Below are positions 25,807-34,194 of a stretch of DNA of 56,264 bases, piece by piece. Positions within the stretch are counted from its first letter, which is position 1. Every line of letters starts with the position of its first letter. Source of the DNA: DATBRG01 sp036560445. Lineage in GTDB: Bacteria > Pseudomonadota > Gammaproteobacteria > Burkholderiales > Methylophilaceae. The stretch covers positions 1 through 56,264 of the forward strand of contig DATBRG010000029.1 in the NCBI GenBank assembly GCA_036560445.1. The letters are read 5' to 3'. The position numbers were made by a program, and so were the translations under genes. The notes under the pieces are model-generated. The model had not been told where the DNA came from. It was given only the letters and a program-made list of their open reading frames with translations, and ran no database searches.

Positions 25807-28800
25807 GCCGTTCCTTTTTCTTGACCTTCAACTTCAGCAGCAGCTAATGCCTCTTTATCGCCAGCGGCTTTCTTCCCTGTCAGCCAGGTGAAGAATAGCG
25901 GGATAAAAATAGTGGCGACAAAAGTCGCGAGCAGCATACCGCCAAACACACCAGTACCCATGGAGCGACGGGCAGCAGAGCCAGCCCCAGTTGCTACAAC
26001 CAGTGGAGCGATCCCCAGGATAAACGCCATCGAAGTCATATTAATCGGCCTAAAGCGCATACGAGCTGCCTCGAGTGCTGCATCCATCACCGGCATACCT
26101 TCTTCAAGCTTCTGGCTGGCAAACTCCACAATCAGAATGGCGTTCTTGGCAGCAAGCCCAATCAGCGTCACAAGACCAATCTGGAAATAGATATCATTAG
26201 GCATGCCGCGTAACTTGACCGCCAGCAATGCGCCAGTGAGTGCGAATGGAACCGCCATAATCACTGACAGTGGCAATATCCAGGTTTCGAACTGCGCTGC
26301 CAATATCAGGAACACCATAATAATGGCGAAGCTGAAGGCGAAAATTGCCGCCGAGCCTGTCCGTTTTTCCTGGTAGGCCTGCCCGGTCCATGCCATTTGG
26401 TAACCATCAGGCAGGTTCTTCGCAGCAATCTGCTCTACCAGTTTAATCGCGTCACCAGAGCTCACCCCTGGCGCGCCCCCTCCCAGTACTTTCGCTGACA
26501 GCAAGCCGTTGTAACGCTCCAGTTGCTCAGCGCCAACAATATTGCTGGTCTTGCTTAGCGCAGACAGTGGAATCATGGTGCCAGTGTTGGAGCGTACATA
26601 TACTTTGCCCAAGTCTTCCGGCTTCATGCGATATTGCGGCTCCGCCTGCAACTGCACGCGATAAGTCCGTCCAGAGCGGTTAAAGTCATTCACGTAGAGT
26701 GAGCCCATAGTGCTTTGCAGGGTCGCGTAAATATCAGCCACTGCCACACCTTGCGATATGGCCTTGGCTTCATCGACCTCGACAAAAAACTGCGGTACGG
26801 TCGGCCGGAAGAAGGTATTGATACCAGCCAGCCTAGGCTCTGCTTTCAGCGCGTCAATAAAGTTATTGGTCACCTCGGATAAGCGCATCGGATCTGCACT
26901 ATTACGGCTTTGTACATACATTTCAAAACCGCCAGAACTGCCCAGCCCGCGAATGGCTGGCGGATTGAAAGCGATGGCGATACCATCCGGTTGCATCATG
27001 CCGATACCGAACAGCTTTTTAACAATGTCATCCGCTGTGGCTTTACGTTGATCCCAATCCTTCAGCCGCACAAACATAGTAGCTGCGCTGGTTTTGTTAC
27101 CGCCGCCTATGAGGTCAAAGCCATTCACCGCAAACTCAAATCGAACTGCCGGATCCTGGGCGATAGCAGCCCGCACAGCCTCGGTAGTCTTGCTGGTACG
27201 GCTCAGGGTGGCGCCATCCGGCATGATGACGGCAGTCACCACATAGCCCTGATCCTCAGGCGGTACAAAACTACCAGGCACTGAACGTAGCAGGTATACG
27301 GCCGCAGCAATAATGACAGCGAATACCAGCGCGCCGATAATCCGATGATGCAATGTGAGATTAACGGTTTTGATATAGGTATGCGTTAGCCATTCAAAGG
27401 TACGGTTAAATGGGCGAAACAGTCGCGATACCTTATGCGTAGGCTTAAGCAAGATGGCGCATAGTGCTGGCGTCAGCGTAAGCGCTACGGTGCCGGAAAT
27501 CACAACGGCAATAGCAACAGTAACCGCAAACTGGCGATAGAGCTGCCCAGCAATGCCTCCCAGGAAAGCCACTGGAATAAACACCGCGCATAGCACCAAT
27601 ACGATAGCCACCACCGCAGCAGAAACCTGCTGCATGGATTTGATGGCGGCATTGAGCGGTGATAGCTTCTCTTCTGCCATTAACCGCTCGACGTTTTCCA
27701 GTACCACAATAGCATCATCAACGACGATACCTATCGAAAGCACCATGGCGAACAGCGTCAGTGTGTTGATTGAGAAACCAAAAATATACAGCCCCGCAAA
27801 AGTACCAATCAGAGAGATCGGCACTGCAATCAGCGGAATCAGGGTCGCGCGCCAGCTTTGCAGGAACACGAACACCACTAGAACCACCAACACCATGGCT
27901 TCACCCAGAGTCTTGGCCACTTCCTTAATCGAAGCTTGCACGAAGTCGCTGGTATCATAAGGAATGCTGTATTCCATACCCTGTGGGAAACGTTCCTTGA
28001 GCTCAGCCATCTTCTCCTTGATGGCTGAAGCCGTATCTAGGGCATTTGCACCAGTTTGCAGGAAAATTGGGATCGCTACGCCTGGCTGGCCATCCAGCGT
28101 GCTACGCACGTTATAGCTTTGTGAGCCAAGCTCAATGCGAGCGACGTCCTTAAGGTAAAGCACACCACGCGGACCATCGGCACGAACGATAATATTGCCG
28201 AACTGGGCCGGATCTACCAAACGACCTTTCGCAGTGACGGTATATACAAGCTGCTGGTCGCTAGGCGCAGGGTCTTGGCCTATCTTACCGGCTGCGTATT
28301 GCGCGTTTTGTGCCTGGATAGCATTGGCAATATCGGTAGTAGTCACCCCCAATTGCGCCATACGATCCGGCTTCAACCAGATGCGCATTGAATAATCCTG
28401 AGCACCGAAGATGTTGGCATCGCCCACACCCTTCACGCGCTTGATTTCATCCAGCACGTTGAGAGTGGCGTAATTGCTCAGGTACAAGGTATCGAAACGC
28501 TTGTCCGGTGCAGTCAGCATGACTACCAACAGAATATCGTTCGATACTTTCTTGATAGTGAGGCCAGTGCGACGTACATCATCCGGCAAGCGCGGCAAAG
28601 CAATATTGACGCGGTTACTAACGTTAAAGGTGGCTTGGTCTACATTGGTACCGACTTCAAAGGTCGCAGTAATCGTCAGCGTACCGCTGGAGTCCGCGCT
28701 CGAATTGAAATACAACAGTCCTTCAACCCCGCTCAGTTGCTCCTCGATAGGGGCGGCAACTGTTTTTGACAAGGTTTCAGCACTAGCACCTGGATAAGTT

Positions 28801-28940
28801 GCCTGAATCTGTACTGTTGGTGGCGCGATCTGTGGATATTGTGCAATCGGCAACTGGAATGCAGCGGCCAAGCCAGCCAGCACGATGACGATGGACAATA
28901 CCGAGGCAAAAATCGGCCGTGTGATAAAGAATCTGGTCAT
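25803..28940 (-). CDS. RND multidrug efflux pump, HAE1 family (AcrB/MexB-like)
   Basis: A 1045-residue inner-membrane pump with the AcrB layout: twelve membrane helices and two large periplasmic loops. Proton-relay aspartates lie in SIGIVVDDAIVVLENVERL (TM4). The N-terminus FFITRPIFASVLSIVIVLAG and the segment QYPQIAPPTVQIQATYPGA are characteristic of the HAE1 (drug-type) and not the metal-type RND group. It exports hydrophobic compounds with the adaptor encoded 9 bases upstream and the channel encoded downstream. The drug profile cannot be read from the sequence. It is probably repressed by the divergent TetR-type protein. Confidence 0.96.
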   Translation of the reverse strand: MTRFFITRPIFASVLSIVIVLAGLAAAFQLPIAQYPQIAPPTVQIQATYPGASAETLSKTVAAPIEEQLSGVEGLLYFNSSADSSGTLTITATFEVGTNVDQATFNVSNRVNIALPRLPDDVRRTGLTIKKVSNDILLVVMLTAPDKRFDTLYLSNYATLNVLDEIKRVKGVGDANIFGAQDYSMRIWLKPDRMAQLGVTTTDIANAIQAQNAQYAAGKIGQDPAPSDQQLVYTVTAKGRLVDPAQFGNIIVRADGPRGVLYLKDVARIELGSQSYNVRSTLDGQPGVAIPIFLQTGANALDTASAIKEKMAELKERFPQGMEYSIPYDTSDFVQASIKEVAKTLGEAMVLVVLVVFVFLQSWRATLIPLIAVPISLIGTFAGLYIFGFSINTLTLFAMVLSIGIVVDDAIVVLENVERLMAEEKLSPLNAAIKSMQQVSAAVVAIVLVLCAVFIPVAFLGGIAGQLYRQFAVTVAIAVVISGTVALTLTPALCAILLKPTHKVSRLFRPFNRTFEWLTHTYIKTVNLTLHHRIIGALVFAVIIAAAVYLLRSVPGSFVPPEDQGYVVTAVIMPDGATLSRTSKTTEAVRAAIAQDPAVRFEFAVNGFDLIGGGNKTSAATMFVRLKDWDQRKATADDIVKKLFGIGMMQPDGIAIAFNPPAIRGLGSSGGFEMYVQSRNSADPMRLSEVTNNFIDALKAEPRLAGINTFFRPTVPQFFVEVDEAKAISQGVAVADIYATLQSTMGSLYVNDFNRSGRTYRVQLQAEPQYRMKPEDLGKVYVRSNTGTMIPLSALSKTSNIVGAEQLERYNGLLSAKVLGGGAPGVSSGDAIKLVEQIAAKNLPDGYQMAWTGQAYQEKRTGSAAIFAFSFAIIMVFLILAAQFETWILPLSVIMAVPFALTGALLAVKLRGMPNDIYFQIGLVTLIGLAAKNAILIVEFASQKLEEGMPVMDAALEAARMRFRPINMTSMAFILGIAPLVVATGAGSAARRSMGTGVFGGMLLATFVATIFIPLFFTWLTGKKAAGDKEALAAAEVEGQEKGTA

Positions 28941-28949
28941 GACATTGGC

Positions 28950-30158
28950 CTAAGCGTGTTTAGCAGGATTAGTTGCTGTTGATTTGGCTCCAGCCGGTGG
29001 AGCTCCTGCTGGCGGCTGCCCAGCTGGGTGCGGGGCTACCGGCGCGCCTGGCCTTACCTTAATGAGGTTGTCGACGATAATCTTATCGCCAGCCTTAAGC
29101 CCACCGTAAATCACCCAGTCTTTCCCTTGCCACTCCCCGGCCTGAACCGGCTGGACAGCGGCCTGGTTTTTGCCATCAACAACAAAAACAAATTTGCCTT
29201 GATCTGAGGTCTGTACGGCAACTTGTGGAATCACGAATACACCGTCACGCTGCCCGGTCGTAATACGTGCTCGAACGAACTGCCCGGGTAGCAAGCGTTT
29301 GTCGGAATTTTCAAAAGTAGCACGTAACTGTTGCGTGCCAAGAGCCGGATCTATCTGGCTGGCAGCAAAATTGAGCTTACCTTTTTGCTTGTACTCGGAG
29401 CCGTCAGGCAAGGTCAAGCTCACTTCTTTCACATTGCTTTCATTCAGGTGGCCACCAAGCTGTGCCAGCTCACTATCCGAAAAACTGAACCGCACCCAAA
29501 TAGGGGAAAGCTGGACTAATGTTGTAAGCAAGCTGGTATTGGCTGCAACCAAGGCCCCTTCGGAGAATTGGAAACGACCGGCAATGCCACCAACAGGTGC
29601 AGTTACAGTCGTATAGGAAAGGTTAAGTTCGGCTTCACGCACACCAGCTTCCGCTTGCTGCACGGTTGCACGCGAGACTGCGGATGTAGATACGGCATTA
29701 TCATATTCGCGTTGGCTGATAGATTGTGTTGCCAGCAAATCTTTAAGACGATTTTCTTCACGCACAGCTTGTTCAACCAGCGCCTTCTGTTGCGACAATT
29801 GCGCACGCGCTTGCGACAGTGCAATCTGGTATGGCACAGGATCTATCAGGAACATGGCCTGTCCCTCTTTAACAGAGGCACCTTCTTCATACAAGCGCTT
29901 AAGCAGGATACCACCAACACGCGGGCGGATTTCAACCTCTTTGGCGCCTTCAGTCTGGGCGACAGCTTCGGCGCTGATAGGTACCGAAGTCGGCTTCGCT
30001 TCCAGCACACTCACCGGCAAAGCCATGCCGCCTGGCGGCTGCCCCGCATTTGGGTCGGCTTTACTGCAAGCCAGTAAAGTAAGACTTACCAGCCCGCTAA
30101 CCAGCATCTGGCGACTAATGTTTGATAAGTCATTCTTATTAATTCTGAGTGTTGCCAT
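28950..30158 (-). CDS. RND efflux periplasmic adaptor lipoprotein (AcrA/MexA-like)
   Basis: Membrane-fusion protein that links pump and channel. Lipobox VSLTLLAC near residue 32, then the biotinyl-lipoyl halves (EIRPRVGGILLKRLYEEGASV and TTVTAPVGGIAGRF), a coiled-coil hairpin between them and beta-barrel regions. The C-terminal tail is Pro/Ala/Gly-rich. I start at the second ATG, because the preceding ATGGAGTT supplies its ribosome-binding site (GGAG, seven bases upstream). It is the first gene of the efflux operon. Confidence 0.94.
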   Translation of the reverse strand: MATLRINKNDLSNISRQMLVSGLVSLTLLACSKADPNAGQPPGGMALPVSVLEAKPTSVPISAEAVAQTEGAKEVEIRPRVGGILLKRLYEEGASVKEGQAMFLIDPVPYQIALSQARAQLSQQKALVEQAVREENRLKDLLATQSISQREYDNAVSTSAVSRATVQQAEAGVREAELNLSYTTVTAPVGGIAGRFQFSEGALVAANTSLLTTLVQLSPIWVRFSFSDSELAQLGGHLNESNVKEVSLTLPDGSEYKQKGKLNFAASQIDPALGTQQLRATFENSDKRLLPGQFVRARITTGQRDGVFVIPQVAVQTSDQGKFVFVVDGKNQAAVQPVQAGEWQGKDWVIYGGLKAGDKIIVDNLIKVRPGAPVAPHPAGQPPAGAPPAGAKSTATNPAKHA

Positions 30159-30190
30159 TGATAACTCCATGTCTGGTAAACGAAAACACC

Positions 30191-30219
30191 TTGCTTACAT
30201 TCGTGTTTGTATGTATATT
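30191..30219 (+). promoter_or_regulatory. Probable promoter of the tetR-type repressor gene
   Basis: TTGCTT (30191-30196) and TATATT (30214-30219) are 17 bases apart. The -10 box lies in the centre of the large palindrome, so a repressor bound there would block this promoter too (autoregulation). Spacing is ideal; the -35 box is a moderate match. Confidence 0.6.
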
Positions 30220-30238
30220 ATATACAAACACGAATGTA
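30196..30238. promoter_or_regulatory. Palindromic operator between efflux operon and its repressor
   Basis: A perfect inverted repeat with 17-bp arms (left arm 30196-30212, right arm 30222-30238) around a nine-base centre. The right half contains GAATGTATGTA when extended by a few bases, which matches the half-site of the AcrR operator upstream of E. coli acrAB. It covers the -10 boxes of both divergent promoters. This is the expected binding site of the TetR/AcrR-type protein encoded 30 bases to the right. Confidence 0.88.
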
Positions 30239-30244
30239 TGTAAA
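30217..30244 (-). promoter_or_regulatory. Probable promoter of the RND efflux operon
   Basis: On the minus strand a perfect TATAAT (30222-30217) is preceded at 16 bases by TTTACA (30244-30239, five of six consensus bases). The spacer is almost entirely the right arm of the palindrome. The -10 boxes of the two divergent promoters overlap, so only one polymerase is likely to bind at a time. Confidence 0.7.
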
Positions 30245-30267
30245 TAGAATTATTGAGGAAACGCTAT

Positions 30268-30885
30268 ATGGTACGCAAAACCAAAGAAGATGCCGAGATC
30301 ACCCGACAACGCATTATCAATGCGGCGCGCGAATCATTTTTAAGCCGCGGCGTCAGCCGTACCAGCATGGAACAAATTGCCAGCTGCGCTGGCGTTACCA
30401 GAGGTGCAATCTACTGGCACTTCGATAACAAGATCGAGCTATTCCATGCCATGCGTGAACAAGTCATTCTACCTTTGATTGACCGTATGGATGATACTCT
30501 CTCAGTGGAAGGCGCTGAAGACCCCCTCACCCGCATCGAGAATTTTTTATGTGGAACCATACAGATATTAAATGACAGTATTGAGACACGACAAACCTAC
30601 GAAATCATGATGAGCAAATGCGAATATGTAGATGAATTTGCTACCGTGTTGCGGCAGATACTTTCTAACTGTGCGGGCATTAGCGACAAACTACGCATGG
30701 TGTACGAACACGCAAAGAGCCAGGGGCTTTTACGTGAGTCACAAGACCCGGCCCAACTCGCAATGGATACCCATCTCTTCTTTAGCGGCTTGCTACACTT
30801 GTGGGTAAAGGATACGGATGGAGTTCAGATACGACCGCAAGCTATCAAATTAGTTAAAGCCCACATACGCCTGCGACGCAACTGA
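30268..30885 (+). CDS. TetR/AcrR-family repressor of the RND efflux operon
   Basis: A 205-residue repressor. The N-terminus MVRKTKEDAEITRQRIINAA and the helix-turn-helix MEQIASCAGVTRGAIYWHF are typical of the AcrR/TtgR/MexZ subgroup. The C-terminal ligand-binding domain is helical. I start at the ATG preceded by GAGGAA; an in-frame TTG five codons upstream overlaps that site. The gene is divergent from the efflux operon, and the palindrome between them is the likely target. The inducer is unknown; relatives respond to drugs, solvents or bile-like compounds. Confidence 0.93.
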   Translation: MVRKTKEDAEITRQRIINAARESFLSRGVSRTSMEQIASCAGVTRGAIYWHFDNKIELFHAMREQVILPLIDRMDDTLSVEGAEDPLTRIENFLCGTIQILNDSIETRQTYEIMMSKCEYVDEFATVLRQILSNCAGISDKLRMVYEHAKSQGLLRESQDPAQLAMDTHLFFSGLLHLWVKDTDGVQIRPQAIKLVKAHIRLRRN

Positions 30886-30963
30886 TACTGCCAGCTAATT
30901 TCCAGCTATTGAAGTCTGGCGAACCTGCCGCTATGATGGGCAAACTTTGCAGGGAGCGATGAC

Positions 30964-31296
30964 TTGGAAATTAAACCGGGTGAAATTTACGGTAAGCGCA
31001 ATTCCAGCAAATTCGTGATGTACAGCGTACTCAAGGTGAGTAAAGGCGTTATCACCTTACAGAACATCGACAACCCTCTCAGCCTTTTCGAAACCACCGC
31101 ACAAAAACTTGAATCTTCAGGCTATATGCGCGTGAGCCAAACCCCATATATCAATACCCAAGCAGCACGCAGTAAACGCCGCAAAGCCTTGCATAAGCCC
31201 AGCCGCTGCCCTTATACCATGGATTTTATTGAAGACCGGGCCGATTGCCAGCGCCCGAACCCGGTAGTGCCTGACCTATTTAGCGAAATTCACTAG
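30964..31296 (+). CDS. Hypothetical protein, 110 residues
   Basis: I do not recognise this family. The frame opens with TTG behind a good AGGGAG site eight bases upstream; the ATG that overlaps this region is in another frame and stops after 19 codons. The N-terminal half looks like a small beta-rich domain (PGEIYGKRNSSKFVMYSVLK, GVITLQNIDN). The C-terminal half is basic (ARSKRRKALHKPSR) and has two cysteines. It lies between the efflux repressor and the convergent rimO, 9 bases from the rimO stop. It has no visible membrane segment or signal peptide. Confidence 0.6.
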   Translation: MEIKPGEIYGKRNSSKFVMYSVLKVSKGVITLQNIDNPLSLFETTAQKLESSGYMRVSQTPYINTQAARSKRRKALHKPSRCPYTMDFIEDRADCQRPNPVVPDLFSEIH

Positions 31297-31304
31297 ACAA
31301 GGAC

Positions 31305-32633
31305 TCAAGCCATTTTATCTGGCGGCGCAGCCCAAAGATCGTGCCCATTAGCACCAGTAATCTGTGCCTCTACCAGATCACCCGGCCGCAAGCCATCTGC
31401 ACCTGACAGATAAACTATGCCATCTATATCCGGCGCATCAGCACTGGTGCGGCCAATCGCCTCATCACCATTGACTTCGTCTACCAGCACCATTTCCACA
31501 CGACCAATTTTTTGTTGCAGTTTTGCTGCGCTGATGGCCTCCTGCACTTCCATGAACCTTGCCAGACGCTCTTGCTTCAGCGCCTCAGGTACTGGATTAT
31601 CTAACTGGTTGGCAGCTGCGCCATCCACTGCGGAATAGGCAAAACACCCTACCCTGTCCAACTGCGCTTCCTGCAGGAAATCCAGCAGCATCTCAAAGTC
31701 CGCATCAGTTTCACCCGGGAAGCCTACGATGAAAGTGCTGCGGATGGTGATGTCCGGACATACATCACGCCAGGAATTGATGCGTGCCAGATTATTTTCA
31801 CTGCTAGCCGGGCGCTTCATGGCCTTCAGAATACGTGGGCTGGCATGCTGGAATGGTACGTCGAGATAAGGCAATATCAGGCCATCCGCCATCAGAGGGA
31901 TAATTTCATCCACATGCGGGTATGGGTAGACATAATGCATGCGCACCCAGACACCGAGTTCGCTTAACGCGTTTGCCAGCTCGGTCATGCGTGTCTTGAC
32001 CGGGCGACCGTTCCAGAAACCGGTACGGTATTTGACATCCACACCATAGGCGCTGGTGTCCTGCGAGATAACCAGTAATTCAGAAACGCCAGCCTTGACC
32101 AGGTTCTCTGCCTCATTCATCACCTCACCTATCGGGCGGCTCACAAGGTCGCCACGCATGGAAGGGATAATGCAGAAACTGCATCTATGGTTACAGCCTT
32201 CAGAAATCTTAAGGTAGGCGTAATGCTTGGGAGTCAGGCGTATGCCTTGCGGTGGTACAAGATCAGTATAAGGATCATGCGGCTTCGGCAAATTGGCGTG
32301 TACTGCCGTCATCACTTCTTCCAGCGCATGCGGCCCCGTCACAGCAAGCACACTAGGATGGGCTTTTTGCACCACGCCATCCTTGGCGCCTAGGCAGCCA
32401 GTCACGATTACTTTACCGTTCTCGGTTAGTGCCTCACCAATTGCATCCAGTGATTCAGCAACTGCACTGTCTATAAACCCACAGGTATTGACCACAACCA
32501 AGTCAGAATCCTGATATGAAGACGAAATCTCATAGCCTTCTGCGCGCAATTGCGTGAGAATGCGCTCTGAATCTGATGCCGCTTTTGGGCAGCCAAGGGA
32601 AACGAAACCAACTTTAGGTATTTGTAAGCTCAT
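31305..32633 (-). CDS. rimO: Ribosomal protein S12 methylthiotransferase RimO
   Basis: Radical SAM enzyme that adds a methylthio group to an aspartate of ribosomal protein S12. The N-terminal MTTase domain begins VGFVSLGCPKAASDSERIL and has NTCGF for the auxiliary iron-sulphur cluster. The radical SAM motif is EGCNHRCSFCIIP, and a TRAM domain closes the protein. SLGCPK and the short TRAM region distinguish it from MiaB. The length of 442 residues is standard. It stands alone and is divergent from the next small gene. Confidence 0.97.
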   Translation of the reverse strand: MSLQIPKVGFVSLGCPKAASDSERILTQLRAEGYEISSSYQDSDLVVVNTCGFIDSAVAESLDAIGEALTENGKVIVTGCLGAKDGVVQKAHPSVLAVTGPHALEEVMTAVHANLPKPHDPYTDLVPPQGIRLTPKHYAYLKISEGCNHRCSFCIIPSMRGDLVSRPIGEVMNEAENLVKAGVSELLVISQDTSAYGVDVKYRTGFWNGRPVKTRMTELANALSELGVWVRMHYVYPYPHVDEIIPLMADGLILPYLDVPFQHASPRILKAMKRPASSENNLARINSWRDVCPDITIRSTFIVGFPGETDADFEMLLDFLQEAQLDRVGCFAYSAVDGAAANQLDNPVPEALKQERLARFMEVQEAISAAKLQQKIGRVEMVLVDEVNGDEAIGRTSADAPDIDGIVYLSGADGLRPGDLVEAQITGANGHDLWAAPPDKMA

Positions 32634-32650
32634 AATTTATCTAACTATCT

Positions 32651-32875
32651 ATGTATATTGTTGCGATTGCCTGGTTTTACGTCACGCTGATGATGGCGGC
32701 TACTGAGCACAGCATCACAGCTGGGGTGCTGACCTTTGTATTTTACGGCTTGTTACCCTGTGCACTCTTCATCTGGATTGTTGGTACACCACAGCGCCGC
32801 CGTAACAAGCTGCTAAAAGAGTCACTCAAGAACCCACTTGGTGAGCCAGATGGAACCGATGCCAAGCCCGATTAA
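32651..32875 (+). CDS. Conserved small membrane protein of betaproteobacterial type
   Basis: A 74-residue protein with two membrane helices (IVAIAWFYVTLMMAAT and AGVLTFVFYGLLPCALFIWIVG) and a charged C-terminal tail (PQRRRNKLLKESLKNP). I know the MYIVAIAWFYV...GLLP.ALF.WIVGTP.RRR pattern from small uncharacterised betaproteobacterial proteins. Its last 54 bases overlap the convergent ZIP gene. No clear ribosome-binding site is seen. Function unknown. Confidence 0.7.
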   Translation: MYIVAIAWFYVTLMMAATEHSITAGVLTFVFYGLLPCALFIWIVGTPQRRRNKLLKESLKNPLGEPDGTDAKPD

Positions 32876-33610
32876 TATCACCTGCTGTATGGTAGCTTTC
32901 AGTTCAGTGCGTTTATGCAGGCCGGGAATCAAGTCAGCGACCGAGACGTAAATCATGCTGGCTGCTGCCAAGCCAAGAATGGTTGGGATCCAGCTCTGCA
33001 CTGCCTGCAATGAAAAGTAGGCCAGCATGCCACCAACCACAGTCGCCAGACTGGATAGCAAGTTAAATAGCAACGCCTGCTTCTTTGTGTACCCAGAGTG
33101 CAGCAGGATCAGAAAGTCGCCGACTTCCTGTGGGATTTCATGGGCAATGATTGCCAGCGCGGTAACCGCACCCAGCTTGATATCAAGCATGAAAGCTGCA
33201 GCAATCAGGATGCCATCCACAAAGTTATGAAAAGTATCGCCCACCATGATCATCATGCCGCTACGACCATGGTCATGGCCGTGATCATGGTCATGGGATA
33301 CATGCACTTCACATTCATCACCATGACAATGGCGCCATAACACCAGTTTTTCCAAAATGAAAAACAGCAATATGCCGAACAGTATGGTAATTGCCATACT
33401 TTCTACGCTGCTGGCTGAATGAAACGCGTGCGGAAGAATCTCGAGAAACACAGCCCCCAGCAACGCGCCAATGGCATAGCTGATCAGCATGGGAACCCAG
33501 GCACTACGGGCCTTAAACGCAACAAACCCAGCACCCAGTACACTCAAGGTACCGCCTAATAAACTTGCACTGATAATCCACTCAAGTGTGGACATTTGAA
33601 CAACGGGCAT
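32822..33610 (-). CDS. ZIP-family metal transporter
   Basis: Eight-helix inner-membrane protein of the ZIP family, which takes up zinc or other divalent metals. The metal-site helices have DTFHNFVDGILIAAAF and AIIAHEIPQEVGDFLILL, the typical HNxxDG and HEIPQE signatures. A His/Asp-rich loop (HVSHDHDHGHDHGR) lies between helices 3 and 4 on the cytoplasmic side. I use the ATG at 33610, one codon after an in-frame TTG; AGGG precedes it. The gene is a single unit. Which metal it carries is not readable. Confidence 0.93.
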   Translation of the reverse strand: MPVVQMSTLEWIISASLLGGTLSVLGAGFVAFKARSAWVPMLISYAIGALLGAVFLEILPHAFHSASSVESMAITILFGILLFFILEKLVLWRHCHGDECEVHVSHDHDHGHDHGRSGMMIMVGDTFHNFVDGILIAAAFMLDIKLGAVTALAIIAHEIPQEVGDFLILLHSGYTKKQALLFNLLSSLATVVGGMLAYFSLQAVQSWIPTILGLAAASMIYVSVADLIPGLHKRTELKATIQQVILIGLGIGSIWLTKWVLE

Positions 33611-33703
33611 CAAAAGACCCTAAATTACAAAAGCGCTATTATAAACGAGGGGTTAAATCTGATACTGTCTATTTCAACAAACCAATGACATAAGGAGTAA
33701 TTC

Positions 33704-34168
33704 ATGAGCCGACCACCATTCCCGCCATTTAATGCTGAAACCGCTGCGCAAAAGGCTCGCCTAGCAGAAGATGCCTGGAATAGTCGCGACCCTGCCCGCG
33801 TTGCACTTGCCTACACGACAGACAGCCGCTGGCGTAACCGTGCTGAATTCTTGCAAGGACGTGAGGCTATCGAAGCTTTCCTCACCCGTAAATGGCAACG
33901 TGAGCTTGATTACCGTTTGATCAAGGAGGTGTGGGCGTTCCTGGATAACCGGATTGCTGTGCGTTTTGCCTACGAGTGGCATGACGACAGCGGCCAGTGG
34001 TTTCGAAGCTATGGCAATGAGAATTGGGAATTTGACGAACAAGGCCTGATGCGTTTACGTATCGCCAGCATCAACGATCTACCGATTGCCGAAAGTACGC
34101 GCAAATATCACTGGCCACTAGGTCGCCGTCCTGACGATCATCCATCACTCAGCGAATTGGGGCTATAA
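33704..34168 (+). CDS. DUF1348 (SnoaL/NTF2-like) protein
   Basis: A 154-residue single-domain protein. The sequence runs AEDAWNSRDPARVALAYT, RWRNRAEFLQGREAIEAFL and RFAYEWHDDSGQWFRSYGNE, the pattern of the DUF1348 branch of the NTF2/SnoaL fold. Members are widespread and have no defined reaction. A ribosome-binding site (AAGGAG) precedes the ATG. The gene is flanked by the divergent ZIP transporter and convergent pgeF, with no operon partner. Confidence 0.88.
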   Translation: MSRPPFPPFNAETAAQKARLAEDAWNSRDPARVALAYTTDSRWRNRAEFLQGREAIEAFLTRKWQRELDYRLIKEVWAFLDNRIAVRFAYEWHDDSGQWFRSYGNENWEFDEQGLMRLRIASINDLPIAESTRKYHWPLGRRPDDHPSLSELGL

Positions 34169-34194
34169 CTCAGAGTAACGATCCGGCAGAATCC

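Noticed and set aside
33265..33310. Repeated CATGGTCATG-like DNA, considered as an operator
   Set aside because: It is explained by the His/Asp codons of the metal-binding loop in the ZIP transporter.
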